Positions 36,595 through 48,692 of a stretch of 64,000 nucleotides of DNA are shown in pieces. The stretch covers positions 806,001 through 870,000 of the forward strand of contig NW_026527280.1 in the NCBI RefSeq assembly GCF_022682495.2. The letters run 5' to 3'. The position numbers and the translations under genes were made by a program. The notes under the pieces are model-generated. The model searched no databases, was not told the DNA's origin, and was given only the letters and a program-made list of their open reading frames with translations. This DNA comes from Desmodus rotundus (lineage: Eukaryota; Chordata; Mammalia; Chiroptera; Phyllostomidae). Position 1 is the stretch's first letter. The number at the start of each line of letters is the position of its first letter.

Positions 36595-39500
36595 GAATGC
36601 CTTTTGCGGACGCCAAGGACAGGAGGTCGCCGATTCCCTCACAGAGGTGGGGGTTCGAGCTCTGGGGGACTGAGGTCGCAGCGGTCACACTCCATTTTTG
36701 GGTGGTTCCGCAGAGACTGGAGGGTTGAAGCGGCTGGGTCCAAGTCTGCCGCCTTGTGGCAGGGTGGGGGCTTTGCAGGCGAAGCAAGGCTCTTGGCCTC
36801 CCAGGCGGGGCACAGGCCAGACTCCCCAAGGGAGAACCGGTCCTTGGTCGAGGGTCCCGCCCGCCCGCCCGGAACCGCTCCACCTGGCGCGGAACCGTGG
36901 CCGGCCCCTCTTCCAGGCACCAGGTCCCTAGTTCTTTCCTGGCACTCTGCCTCTGCGGGGGTGGGAGAGCTGCTGGGAAGTGTGGTCCACGGGAAAACGC
37001 GCGGTCCTGTGGGTGGCAGGGAGGGCCTCCGTTAACTCTGACACCAGCCCAGGGACCCTGTGGACCTGGCCTGATATCTCAAGGGGGGGGCACGTTGCCC
37101 GGAGGGATGCTCTTGGGGTGGGGCCTGCTTGCGCCTGCGCGGCCCCGCCTCTTGGCCCCAAACCTCCCAGCCGCGTCTCGGACAAAAGCCATCTCCTGGG
37201 GGCCTCCCCCCTGTTCTTCCATCCGTAAAGGGGGACCCCTTTACGGATGGAAGAACAGGGGGATCTTCGCAGTGGTGGGGACGGGACGGAGGGTTCTGCG
37301 GGTTTGCAGCCACATAGGCCAGTTGCTCGCAGCCCGGCCCCATGTCTCCCAGCTCCATGGACGAGGTGGGCCGCTTATGGCGGGATGCAGGCGTCCTGCG
37401 GGGGTCAGGGGACGGTGTGGGCACTCCCCGGGCGAGAGAGGGCGCCTGGGACCCGAGAGAGCCCCGGGGAGAGTCCGAGGCCTGGCCGCAGAGGCTGCCA
37501 TTGCCTCCCCGGGCTCCTACCATGGGGCCTGACCGTGTTCGCCCGAGGCCCAGGTTCACCGCAGGTGAATGCCTTTTGCGGACGCCAAGGACAGGAGGTC
37601 GCCGATTCCCTCACAGAGGTGGGGGTTCGAGCTCTGGGGGACTGAGGCCGCAGCGGTCACACTCCATTTTTGGGTGGTTCCGCAGAGACTGGAGGGTTGA
37701 AGTGGCTGGGTCCAAGTCTGCCGCCTTGTGGCAGGGTGGGGGCTTTGCAGGCGAAGCAAGGCTCTTGGCCTCCCAGGCGGGGCACAGGCCAGACTCCCCA
37801 AGGGAAACCGGTCCTTGGTCGAGGGTCCCGCCCGCCCGCCCGGAACCGCTCCACCTGGCGCGGAACCGTGGCTGGCCCCTCTTCCAGGCACCAGGTCCCT
37901 AGTTCTTTCCTGGCACTCTGCCTCTGCGGGGGTGGGAGAGCTGCTGGGAAGTGTGGTCCACGGGAAAACGCGCGGTCCTCTGGGTCGCAGGGAGGGCCTC
38001 CGTTAACTCTGACACCAGCCCAGGGACCCTGTGGACCTGGCCTGATATCTCAAGGGGGGGGCACGTTGCCCGGAGGGATGCTCTTGGGGTGGGGCCTGCT
38101 TGCGCCTGCGCGGCCCCGCCTCTTGGCCCGAAACCTCCCAGCCGCGTCTCGGACAAAAGCCATCTCCTGGGGGTCTCCCCCCTGTTCTTCCATCCGTAAA
38201 GGGGGACCCCTTTACGGATGGAAGAAAAGGGGGATCTTCGCAGTGGTGGGGACGGGACGGCGGGGTCTGCGGGTTTGCAGCCACGTAGGCCAGTTGCTCG
38301 CACCCCGGCCCCATGTGTCCCAGCTCCATGGACGAGGTGGGCCGCTTATGGCGGGATGCAGGCGTCCTGCGGGGGTCAGGGGACGGCGTGGGCACTCCCA
38401 GGGCGAGAGGGGGCGCCTGGGACACGAGAGAGCACCCGGGAAAATGCCCAGTCCTGGCCCCCGGGGCACCAGTGGCCTCCCCAGGCTCCTGCCGTGGGAC
38501 CTGGTCCCGCTCACCTGGGCCCAGGTTCTCCGCAGGTGAATGCCTTTTGCGGACACCAGGGACACAGGCCGCGGATCCCTTCACGGGCAGGGGGGGTTCG
38601 AGCTCTGTGGGACCCAGGTCGCAGCGCACACAGTCCCTTCTCGCAAAGTTCAGCCCAGACTTTAGAGAGTAGAAGCGTCTCGGTCCAAGTTTTCCGCCTC
38701 GGGGCAGGGTGGGGCCGTATGAGCCAAGAGAGACTCTTAGCCCCCCAGGCAGGTCTCAGGCCCGAGACCCCCAGGGAGACCCGGTCCCTGGGCGTGGGTC
38801 CCACCCGCCCGGGCCCGCCCAACCTGGCCTGGAACGGTGGCCGGCCCCTCTTCCCTGCCCCAGGTCCCTAGCTCTTCCCTGGCACTCTGCCTCTGGCGGG
38901 GTGGGAGACGGCCTGGCAAGTGTGGTCCACGGGAAAACGCGCCGTCCTCTGGGTGGCAGGGAGGGCCTCAGTTAACTCTGACACCAGCCCAGGGACCCTG
39001 TGGACCACGCCTGATATCTCAAGGGGGGGGCACGTTGCCCGGAGGGATGCTCTTGGGGTGGGGCCTGCTTGCGCCTGCGCGGCCCCGCCTCTTGGCCCGA
39101 AACCACCCAGCCGCGGCTCGGGCAAAAGCCATCTCCTGAGGTCCTCCCCCCTGTTCTTCCATCCGTAAAGGGGGACCCCTTTACGGATGGAAGAACAGGG
39201 GGATCTTCGCAGTGGTGGGGACGGGACGGAGGGGTCTGCGGGTTTGCAGCCACGTAGGCCAGTTGCTCGCACCCCGGCCCCATGTGTCCCAGCTCCATGG
39301 ACGAGGTGGGCCGCTTATGGCGGGATGCAGGCGTCCTGCGGGGGTCAGGGGACGGCGTGGGCACTCCCCGGGCGAGAGAGGGCGCCTGGGACCCGAGAGA
39401 GCACCCGGGAAAATGCCCAGCCCTGGCCCCCGTGGCTCCAGTGGCCTCCCCAGGCTCCTGCCGTGGGGCCTGGTCCCGCTCACCTGGGCCCAGGTTCTCC

Positions 39501-40429
39501 GCAGGTGAATACCTTTTGCGGACACCAGGGACCACAGGCAGCGGATCCCTTCACGGGCAGGGGGTGTTCGAGCTCTGTGGGACCCAGGTCGCAGCGCACA
39601 CAGTCCCTTCTCGCAAAGTTCACCCCAGACTTTAGAGAGTAGAAGAGTCTCGGTCCAAGTTTTCCGCCTCGGGGCAGGGTGGGGCCGTTTGAGCCAAGAG
39701 AGACTCTTAGCCCCCCAGGCAGGTCTCAGGCCCGAGACCCCCAGGGAGACCCGGTCCCTGGGCGTGGGTCCCGCCCGCCCGGGCCCTTGCCCACCAGGCG
39801 AGGAACACTGGTCCGCCCCTCATCGAGGCCCCGGGTCCCTAGCTCTTCCCTGGCACTCTGCCTCTGGCGGGGTGGGAGACGGGCTGGCAAGTGTGGTCCA
39901 CGGGAAAAGGAACGGACCTCTGGGTGGCGGGGAGAGCTTCCAGTTCCACCGACACGACCCCAGGGACCCTGTGAAGCAGGCCTGATATGTCCAGGGTGGG
40001 GCCCGTTGCCCCGAGGGAGGCTTGTGCTGGGGCTGCCTGTCCTGAGCCTGCCGGGTCCCGCGTCTCGGCCCGAAACCGGCCAGCAGCGGCTCTAACCAAA
40101 GCCATCTCCTGGGGGCCTCCCCCCTGTCCTTCGCAGTTGGGCGGTCGGGACGGAGGGGTCTGCCCGCTTCCAGCCACTTAGCCCAGGGACCCGCAGCCCG
40201 CCCCAGAGTTCCAAGCTCCACGGAGGCAGGGGGCCTCTTATCACGGGAAGCAGGTGTCTCGCGGGGCTCAAGGCACGGCGTGGGCACTCTCTAGGCGCGA
40301 GAGGGTGCCCGTGCCCCGAGAGAGCCCCGGGGAGAGTCCGAGGCCTGGCCGCAGAGGCTGCCATTGCCTCCCCGGGCTCCTACCATGGGGCCTGGCCGTG
40401 CTCGCCCGAGGCCCAGGTTCACCGCAGGT
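36595..40429. repeat. HOR block 12: A-A-B1-B3y, 3,835 bp (copy of block 7)
   Basis: Landmarks are at 36595 (A), 37567 (A), 38538 (B1) and 39507 (B3, y). It matches block 7 at an offset of 16,252 that drops to 16,250 because of two single-base losses, at about 37,805 (AGGGAAACCGG) and 38,563 (GGGACACAGG). Palindromes start at 37207, 38178 and 39147. Confidence 0.92.
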
Positions 40430-43400
40430 GAATGCCTTTTGCGGACGCCAAGGACAGGAGGTCGCCGATTCCCTCACAGAGGTGGGGGTTCGAGCTCTGG
40501 GGGACTGAGGTCGCAGCGGTCACACTCCATTTTTGGGTGGTTCCGCAGAGACTGGAGGGTTGAAGCGGCTGGGTCCAAGTCTGCCGCCTTGTGGCAGGGT
40601 GGGGGCTTTGCAGGCGAAGCAAGGCTCTTGGCCTCCCAGGCGGGGCACAGGCCAGACTCCCCAAGGGAGAACCGGTCCTTGGTCGAGGGTCCCGCCCGCC
40701 CGCCCGGAACCGCTCCACCTGGCGCGGAACCGTGGCCGGCCCCTCTTCCAGGCACCAGGTCCCTAGTTCTTTCCTGGCACTCTGCCTCTGCGGGGGTGGG
40801 AGAGCTGCTGGGAAGTGTGGTCCACGGGAAAACGCGCGGTCCTCTGGGTGGCAGGGAGGGCCTCCGTTAACACTGACACCAGCCCAGGGACCCTGTGGAC
40901 CTGGCCTGATATCTCAAGGGGGGGGCACGTTGCCCGGAGGGATGCTCTTGGGGTGGGGCCTGCTTGCGCCTGCGCGGCCCCGCCTCTTGGCCCGAAACCA
41001 CCCAGCCGCGGCTCGGACAAAAGCCATCTCCTGGGGGCCTCCCCCCTGTTCTTCCATCCGTAAAGGGGTCCCCCTTTACGGATGGAAGAACAGGGGGATC
41101 TTCGCAGTGGTGGGGACGGGACGGAGGGGTCTGCGGGTTTGCAGCCACATAGGCCAGTTGCTCGCACCCCGGCCCCATGTGTCCCAGCTCCATGGACGAG
41201 GTGGGCCGCTTATGGCGGGATGCAGGCGTCCTGCGGGGGTCAGGGGACGGTGTGGGCACTCCCCGGGCGAGAGAGGGCGCCTGGGACCCGAGAGAGCCCC
41301 GGGGAGAGTCCGAGGCCTGGCCGCAGAGGCTGCCATTGCCTCCCCGGGCTCCTACCATGGGGCCTGACCGTGTTCGCCCGAGGCCCAGGTTCACCGCAGG
41401 TGAATGCCTTTTGCGGACGCCAAGGACAGGAGGTCGCCGATTCCCTCACAGAGGTGGGGGTTCGAGCTCTGGGGGACTGAGGTCGCAGCGGTCACACTGC
41501 ATTTTTGGGTGGTTCCGCAGAGACTGGAGAGTTGAAGTGGCTGGGTCCAAGTCTGCCGCCTTGTGGCAGGGTGGGGGCTTTAAAGGCGAAGCAAGGCTCT
41601 TGGCCTCCCAGGCGGGGCACAGGCCAGACTCCCCAAGGGAGAACCGGTCCTTGGTCGAGGGTCCCGCCCGCCCGCCCGGAACCGCTCCACCTGGCGCGGA
41701 ACCGTGGCTGGCCCCTCTTCCAGGCACCAGGTCCCTAGTTCTTTCCTGGCACTCTGCCTCTGCGGGGGTGGGAGAGCTGCTGGGAAGTGTGGTCCACGGG
41801 AAAACGCGCGGTCCTCTGGGTCGCAGGGAGGGCCTCCGTTAACTCTGACACCAGCCCAGGGACCCTGTGGACCTGGCCTGATATCTCAAGGGGGGGGCAC
41901 GTTGCCCGGAGGGATGCTCTTGGGGTGGGGCCTGCTTGCACCTGCGCGGCCCCGCCTCTTGGCCCGAAACCTCCCAGCCGCGTCTCGGACAAAAGCCATC
42001 TCCTGGGGGCCTCCCCCCTGTTCTTCCATCCGTAAAGGGGGACCCCTTTACGGATGGAAGAAAAGGGGGATCTTCGCAGTGGTGGGGACGGGACGGCGGG
42101 GTCTGCGGGTTTGCAGCCACGTAGGCCAGTTGCTCGCACCCCGGCCCCATGTGTCCCAGCTCCATGGACGAGGTGGGCCGCTTATGGCGGGATGCAGGCG
42201 TCCTGCGGGGGTCAGGGGACGGCGTGGGCACTCCCAGGGCGAGAGGGGGCGCCTGGGACACGAGAGAGCACCCGGGAAAATGCCCAGTCCTGGCCCCCGG
42301 GGCACCAGTGGCCTCCCCAGGCTCCTGCCGTGGGACCTGGTCCCGCTCACCTGGGCCCAGGTTCTCCGCAGGTGAATGCCTTTTGCGGACACCAGGGACC
42401 ACAGGCCGCGAATCCCTTCACGGGCAGGGGGGGTTCGAGCTCTGTGGGACCCAGGTCGCAGCGCACACAGTCCCTTCTCGCAAAGTTCAGCCCAGACTTT
42501 AGAGAGTAGAAGCGTCTCGGTCCAAGTTTTCCGCCTCGGGGCTGGGTGGGGCCGTATGAGCCAAGAGAGACTCTTAGCCCCCCAGGCAGGTCTCAGGCCC
42601 GAGACCCCCAGGGAGACCCGGTCCCTGGGCGTGGGTCCCGCCCGCCCGGACCCGCCCAACCTGGCCTGGAACCGTGGCCGGCCCCTCTTCCCTGCCCCAG
42701 GTCCCTAGCTCTTCCCTGGCACTCTGCCTCTGGCGGGGTGGGAGACGGCCTGGCAAGTGTGGTCCACGGGAAAACGCGCCGTCCTCTGGGTGGCAGGGAG
42801 GGCCTCAGTTAACTCTGACACCAGCCCAGGGACCCTGTGGACCACGCCTGATATCTCAAGGGGGGGGCACGTTGCCCGGAGGGATGCTCTTGGGGTGGGG
42901 CCTGCTTGCGCCTGCGCGGCCCCGCCTCTTGGCCCGAAACCACCCAGCCGCGGCTCGGGCAAAAGCCATCTCCTGAGGTCCTCCCCCCTGTTCTTCCATC
43001 CGTAAAGGGGGACCCCTTTACGGATGGAAGAACAGGGGGATCTTCGCAGTGGTGGGGACCGGACGGAGGGGTCTGCGGGTTTGCAGCCACGTAGGCCAGT
43101 TGCTCGCACCCCGGCCCCATGTGTCCCAGCTCCATGGACGAGGTGGGCCGCTTATGGCGGGATGCAGGCGTCCTGCGGGGGTCAGGGGACGGCGTGGGCA
43201 CTCCCCGGGCGAGAGAGGGCGCCTGGGACCCGAGAGAGCACCCGGGAAAATGCCCAGCCCTGGCCCCCGTGTCTCCAGTGGCCTCCCCAGGCTCCTGCCG
43301 TGGGGCCTGGTCCCGCTCACCTGGGCCCAGGTTCTCCGCAGGTGAATACCTTTTGCGGACACCAGGGACCACAGGCAGCGGATCCCTTCACGGGCAAGGG

Positions 43401-44266
43401 GTGTTCGAGCTCTGTGGGACCCAGGTCGCAGCGCACACAGTCCCTTCTCACAAAGTTCACCCCAGACTTTAGAGAGTAGAAGCGTCTCGGTCCAAGTTTT
43501 CCGCCTCGGGGCAGGGTGGGGCCGTTTGAGCCAAGAGAGACTCTTAGCCCCCCAGGCAGGTCTCAGGCCCGAGACCCCCAGGGAGACCCGGTCCCTGGGC
43601 GTGGGTCCCGCCCGCCCGGGCCCTTGCCCACCAGGCGAGGAACACTGGTCCGCCCCTCATCGAGGCCCCGGGTCCCTAGCTCTTCCCTGGCACTCTGCCT
43701 CTGGCGGGGTGGGAGACGGGCTGGCAAGTGTGGTCCACGGGAAAAGGAACGGACCTCTGGGTGGCGGGGAGAGCTTCCAGTTCCACCGACACGACCCCAG
43801 GGACCCTGTGAAGCAGGCCTGATATGTCCAGGGTGGGGCCCGTTGCCCCGAGGGAGGCTTGTGCTGGGGCTGCCTGTCCTGAGCCTGCCGGGTCCCGCGT
43901 CTCGGCCCGAAACCGGCCAGCAGCGGCTCTAACCAAAGCCATCTCCTGGGGGCCTCCCCCCTGTCCTTCGCAGTTGGGCGGTCGGGACGGAGGGGTCTGC
44001 CCGCTTCCAGCCACTTAGCCCAGGGACCCGCAGCCCGCCCCAGAGTTCCAAGCTCCACGGAGGCAGGGGGCCTCTTATCACGGGAAGCAGGTGTCTCGCG
44101 TGGCTCAAGGCACGGCGTGGGCACTCTCTAGGCGCGAGAGGGTGCCCGTGCCCCGAGAGAGCCCCGGGGAGAGTCCGAGGCCTGGCCGCAGAGGCTGCCA
44201 TTGCCTCCCCGGGCTCCTACCATGGGGCCTGGCCGTGCTCGCCCGAGGCCCAGGTTCACCGCAGGT
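40430..44266. repeat. HOR block 13: A-A-B1-B3y, 3,837 bp (copy of block 8)
   Basis: Landmarks are at 40430 (A), 41402 (A), 42374 (B1) and 43344 (B3, y). Palindromes start at 41042 (TC), 42014 (GA, one mismatch) and 42984 (GA). It is offset 16,250 bp from block 8. This is the last block with a B monomer or y module in the window. Confidence 0.92.
41042..41097. repeat. Palindrome with inverted centre (TC)
   Basis: Centre TC at 41069-41070, arms perfect. First A of block 13, the duplicate of block 8. Confidence 0.93.
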
Positions 44267-45240
44267 GAATGCCTTTTGCGGACGCCAAGGACAGGAGGTC
44301 GCCGATTCCCTCACAGAGGTGGGGGTTCGAGCTCTGGGGGACTGAGGTCGCAGCGGTCACACTCCATTTTTGGGTGGTTCCGCAGAGACTGGAGGGTTGA
44401 AGCGGCTGGGTCCAAGTCTGCCGCCTTGTGGCAGGGTGGGGGCTTTGCAGGCGAAGCAAGCCTCTTGGCCTCCCAGGCGGGGCACAGGCCAGACTCCCCA
44501 AGGGAGAACCGGTCCTTGGTCGAGGGTCCCGCCCGCCCGCCCGGAACCGCTCCACCTGGGGCGGAACCGTGGCCGGCCCCTCTTCCAGGCACCAGGTCCC
44601 TAGTTCTTTCCTGGCACTCTGCCTCTGCGGGGGTGGGAGAGCTGCGCTGGCAAGTGTGGTCCACGGGAAAACGCGCGGTCCTCTGGGTGGCAGGGAGGGC
44701 CTCCGTTAACTCTGACACCAGCCCAGGGACCCTGTGGACCTGGCCTGATATCTCAAGGGGGGGGCACGTTGCCCGGAGGGATGCTCTTGGGGTGGGGCCT
44801 GCTTGCGACTGCGCGGCCCCGCCTCTTGGCCCGAAACCACCCAGCCGCGGCTCGGACAAAAGCCATCTCCTGGGGGCCTCCCCCCTGTTCTTCCATCCGT
44901 AAAGGGGGACCCCTTTACGGATGGAAGAACAGGGGGATCTTCGCAGTGGTGGGGACGGGACGGAGGGGTCTGCGGGTTTGCAGCCACGTAGGCCAGTTGC
45001 TCGCACCCAGGCCCCATGTGTCCCAGCTCCATGGACGAGGTGGGCCGCTTATGGCTGGATGCAGGCGTCCTGCGGGGCTCAGGGGACGGCGTGGGCACTC
45101 CCCGGGCGAGAGAGGGCGCCTGGGACCCGAGAGAGCCCCGGGGAGAGTCCGAGGCCTGGCCGCAGAGGCCTCCATTGCCTCCCCGGGCTCCTACCATGGG
45201 GCCTGACCGTGCTCGCCCGAGGTCCAGGTTCACCGCAGGT
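44267..45240. repeat. Hybrid monomer joining domains 1 and 2 (974 bp)
   Basis: The left part matches the A monomer at 28017, including GCAAGCCTCTTGG and CACCTGGGGCGG, which occur only there and here. At 44,641-44,650 the text GAGCTGCGCTGGCAAG fuses GAGCTGCTGGGAAG with GGGCTGGCAAG, adding 2 bp. To the right, domain-2 variants appear (GCGACTGCGC at about 44,806, GGCTGGATGC at about 45,053, GAGGCCTCCATTG at about 45,167). I read this as the recombination point between the two array domains. Confidence 0.88.
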
Positions 45241-48200
45241 GAATGCCTTTTGCGGACGCCAAGGACAGGAGGTCGCCGATTCCCTCACAGAGGTGGGGGT
45301 TCGAGCTCTGGGGGACTGAGGTCGCAGCGGTCACACTCCATTTTTGGGTGGTTCCGCAGAGACTGGAGGGTTGAAGCGGCTGGGTCCAAGTCTGCCGCCT
45401 TGTGGCAGGGTGGGGGCTTTGCAGGCGAAGCAAGGCTCTTAGCCTCCCAGGCGGGGCACAGGCCAGACTCCCCAAGGGAGAACCGGTCCTTGGTCGAGGG
45501 TCCCGCCCGCCCGCCCGGAACCGCTCCACCTGGCGCGGAACCGTGGCCGGCCCCTCTTCCAGGCACCAGGTCCCTAGTTCTTCCCTGGCACTCTGCCTAT
45601 GGCGGGGTGGGAGACGGGCTGGCAAGTGTGGTCCACGGGAAAACGCGCGGTCCTCTGGGTGGCAGGGAGGGCCTCCGTTAACTCTGACACCAGCCCAGGG
45701 ACCCTGTGGACCTGGCCTGATATCTCAAGGGGGGGGCACGTTGCCCGGAGGGATGCTCTTGGGGTGGGGCCTGCTTGCGCCTGCGCGGCCCCGCCTCTTG
45801 GCCCGAAACCACCCAGCCGCGGCTCGGACAGAAGCCATCTCCTGGGGGCCTCCCCCCTGTTCTTCCATCCGTAAAGGGGGACCCCTTTACGGATGGAAGA
45901 ACAGGGGGATCTTCGCAGTGGTGGGGACGGGACGGAGGGGTCTGCGGGTTTGCAGCCACGTAGGCCAGTTGCTCGCACCCCGGCCCCATGTGTCCCAGCT
46001 CCATGGACGAGGTGGGCCGCTTATGGCGGGATGCAGGCGTCCTGCGGGGGTCAGGGGACGGCGTGGGCACTCCCCGGGCGAGAGAGGGCGCCTGGGACCC
46101 GAGAGAGCCCCGGGGAGAGTCCGAGGCCTGGCCGCAGAGGCCTCCATTGCCTCCCCGGGCTCCTACCATGGGGCCTGACCGTGCTCGCCCGAGGCCCAGA
46201 TTCACCGCAGGTGAATGCCTTTTGCGGACGCCAAGGACAGGAGGTCGCCGATTCCCTCACAGAGGTGGGGGTTCGAGCTCTGGGGGACTGAGGTCACAGC
46301 GGTCACACTCCATTTTTGGGTGGTTCCGCAGAGACTGGAGGGTTGAAGCGGCTGGGTCCAAGTCTGCCGCCTTGTGGCAGGGTGGGGGCTTTGCAGGCGA
46401 AGCAAGGCTCTTAGCCTCCCAGGCGGGGCACAGGCCAGACTCCCCAAGGGAGAACCGGTCCTTGGTCGAGGGTCTCGCCCGGCCGCCCGGAACCGCTCCA
46501 CCTGGCGCTGAACCGTGGCAGGCCCCTCTTCCAGGCACCAGGTCCCTAGTTCTTTCCTGGCACTCTGCCTCTGGGGGCGTGGGAGAGCTGCTGGGAAGTG
46601 TGGTCCACGGGAAAACGCGCGGTCCTCTGGGTGGCAGGGAGGGCCTCCGTTAACTCTGACACCAGCCCAGGGACCCTGTGGACCTGGCCTGATATCTCAA
46701 GGGGGGGGCACGTTGCCCGGAGGGAAGCTCTTGGGGTGGGGCCTGCTTGCGCCTGCGCGGCCCCGCCTCTTGGCCCGAAACCACCCAGCCGCGGCTCGGA
46801 CAAAAGCCATCTCCTGGGGGCCTCCCCCCTGTTCTTCCATCCGTAAAGGGGGACCCCTTTACGGATGGAAGAACAGGGGGATCTTCGCAGTGGTGGGGAC
46901 GGGACGGAGGGGTCTGCGGGTTTGCAGCCACGTAGGCCAGTTGCTCGCACCCCGGCCCATGTGTCCCAGCTCCATGGACGAGGTGGGCCGCTTATGGCGG
47001 GATGCAGGCGTCCTGCGGGGCTCAGGGGACGGCGTGGGCACTCCCCGGGCGAGAGAGGGCGCCTGGGACCCGAGAGAGCCCCGGGTGAGAGTCCGAGGCC
47101 TGGCCGCAGAGGCCTCCATTGCCTCCCCGGGCTCCTACCATGGGGCCTGACCGTGCTCGCCCGAGGCCCAGGTTCACCGCAGGTGAATGCCTTTTGCGGA
47201 CGCCAAGGACAGGAGGTCGCCGATTCCCTCACAGAGGTGGGGGTTCGAGCTCTGGGGGACTGAGGTCGCAGCGGTCACACTCCATTTTTGGGTGGTTCCG
47301 CAGAGACTGGAGGGTTGAAGCGGCTGGGTCCAAGTCTGCCGCCTTGTGGCAGGGTGGGGGCTTTGCAGGCGAAGCAAGGCTCTTAGCCTCCCAGGCGGGG
47401 CACAGGCCAGACTCCCCAAGGGAGAACCGGTCCTTGGTCGAGGGTCCCGCCCGCCCGCCCCGAACCGCTCCACCTGGCGCGGAACCGTGGCCGGCCCCTC
47501 TTCCAGGCACCAGGTCCCTAGTTCTTTCCTGGCACTCTGCCTCTGCGGGGGTGGGAGAGCTGCTGGGAAGTGTGGTCCACGGGAAAACGCGCGGTCCTCT
47601 GGGTGGCAGGGAGGGCCTCCGTTAACTCTGACACCAGCCCAGGGACCCTGTGGACCTTGCCTGATATCTCAAGGGGGGGGCACGTTGCCCGGAGGGATGC
47701 TCTTGGGGTGGGGCCTGCTTGCGCCTGCGCGGCCCCGCCTCTTCGCCCGAAACCACCCAGCCGCGGCTCGGACAAAAGCCATCTCCTGGGGGCCTCCCCC
47801 CTGTTCTTCCATCCGTAAAGGGGGACCCCTTTACGGATGGAAGAACAGGGGGATCTTCGCAGTGGTGGGGACGGGACGGAGGGGTCTGCGGGTTTGCAGC
47901 CACGTAGGCCAGTTGCTCGCACCCCGGCCCCATGTGTCCCAGCTCCATGGACGAGGTGGGCCGCTTATGGCGGGATGCAGGCGTCCTGCGGGGCTCAGGG
48001 GACGGCGTGGGCACTCCCCGGGCGAGAGAGGGCGCCTGGGACCCGAGAGAGCCCCGGGGAGAGTCCGAGGCCTGGCCGCAGAGGCCTCCATTGCCTCCCC
48101 GGGCTCCTACCATGGGGCCTGACCGTGCTCGCCCGAGGCCCAGGTTCACCGCAGGTGAATGCCTTTTGCGGACGCCAAGGACAGGAGGTCGCCGATTCCC

Positions 48201-48310
48201 TCACAGAGGTGGGGGTTCGAGCTCTGGGGGACTGAGGTCGCAGCGGTCACACTCCATTTTTGGGTGGTTCCCCAGAGACTGGAGGGTTGAAGCGGCTGGG
48301 TCCAAGTCTG

Positions 48311-48324
48311 CCGCCTTGTGGCAG
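48311..48324. promoter_or_regulatory. Weak CTCF-like motif (reference copy, one per A monomer)
   Basis: CCGCCTTGTGGCAG fits 12 of 14 positions of the CTCF core pattern CCRSYAGRKGGCRS, failing at the AG in the centre (TT here). It is present in all A monomers; B monomers have the weaker CCGCCTCGGGGCAG. Because the two mismatches fall at well-conserved positions, this is only a suggestion. Confidence 0.2.
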
Positions 48325-48692
48325 GGTGGGGGCTTTGCAGGCGAAGCAAGGCTCTTAGCCTCCCAGGCGGGGCACAGGCCAGACTCCCCAAGGGAGAACC
48401 GGTCCTTGGTCGAGGGTCTCGCCCGCCCGCCCGGAACCGCTCCACCTGGCGCGGAACCGTGGCCGGCCCCTCTTCCAGGCACCAGGTCCCTAGATCTTTC
48501 CTGGCACTCTGCCTCTGGGGGCGTGGGAGAGCTGCTGGGATGTGTGGTCCACGGGAAAACGCGCGGTCCTCTGGGTGGCAGGGAGGGCCTCCGTTAACTC
48601 TGACACCAGCCCAGGGACCCTGTGTACCTGGCCTGATATCTCAAGGGGGGGGCACGTTGCCCGGAGGGATGCTCTTGGGGTGGGGCCTGCTT

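Larger units (their letters stand above)
1..44645. repeat. Satellite array, domain 1: mixed A/B monomers in higher-order repeats
   Basis: Forty-seven copies of the landmark GTGAATGCC/GTGAATACC lie here at spacings of 969-974, 948-950 or 922-924 bp. Monomers fall into A (TTCACCGCAG before the landmark, a CCATTTTTGGG patch after it) and B (TTCTCCGCAG, then a CAGACTTTAGAGAG patch). B1 reads GTATGAGCC and is followed by an ordinary 'x' second half. B3 (GTGAATACC, GTTTGAGCC) and B2 (GATTGAGCC, GGTGCAC) are followed by the diverged 'y' second half. A and B are clearly homologous but diverged. Blocks always start with A just after a y module. No gene is supported: frames occur on both strands, repeat with the monomer and do not stay open across units. 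It is tandem satellite DNA; the family name and species are not determined. Confidence 0.96.
33508..44645. repeat. Right copy of the 11.1 kb duplicated segment
   Basis: This is the partner of 17,256-28,397. It contains blocks 11-13 and the left part of the hybrid monomer, and ends at the exchange scar where domain 2 begins. The right boundary of the duplication therefore coincides with the domain boundary. Confidence 0.88.

Noticed and set aside
45590..45665. Possible internal subrepeat of about 30-60 bp (CTCTGCCT and CCTCTGGG about 61 bp apart)
   Set aside because: I could not extend the similarity beyond a few bases or find a third period; a self-alignment of one monomer would decide it.
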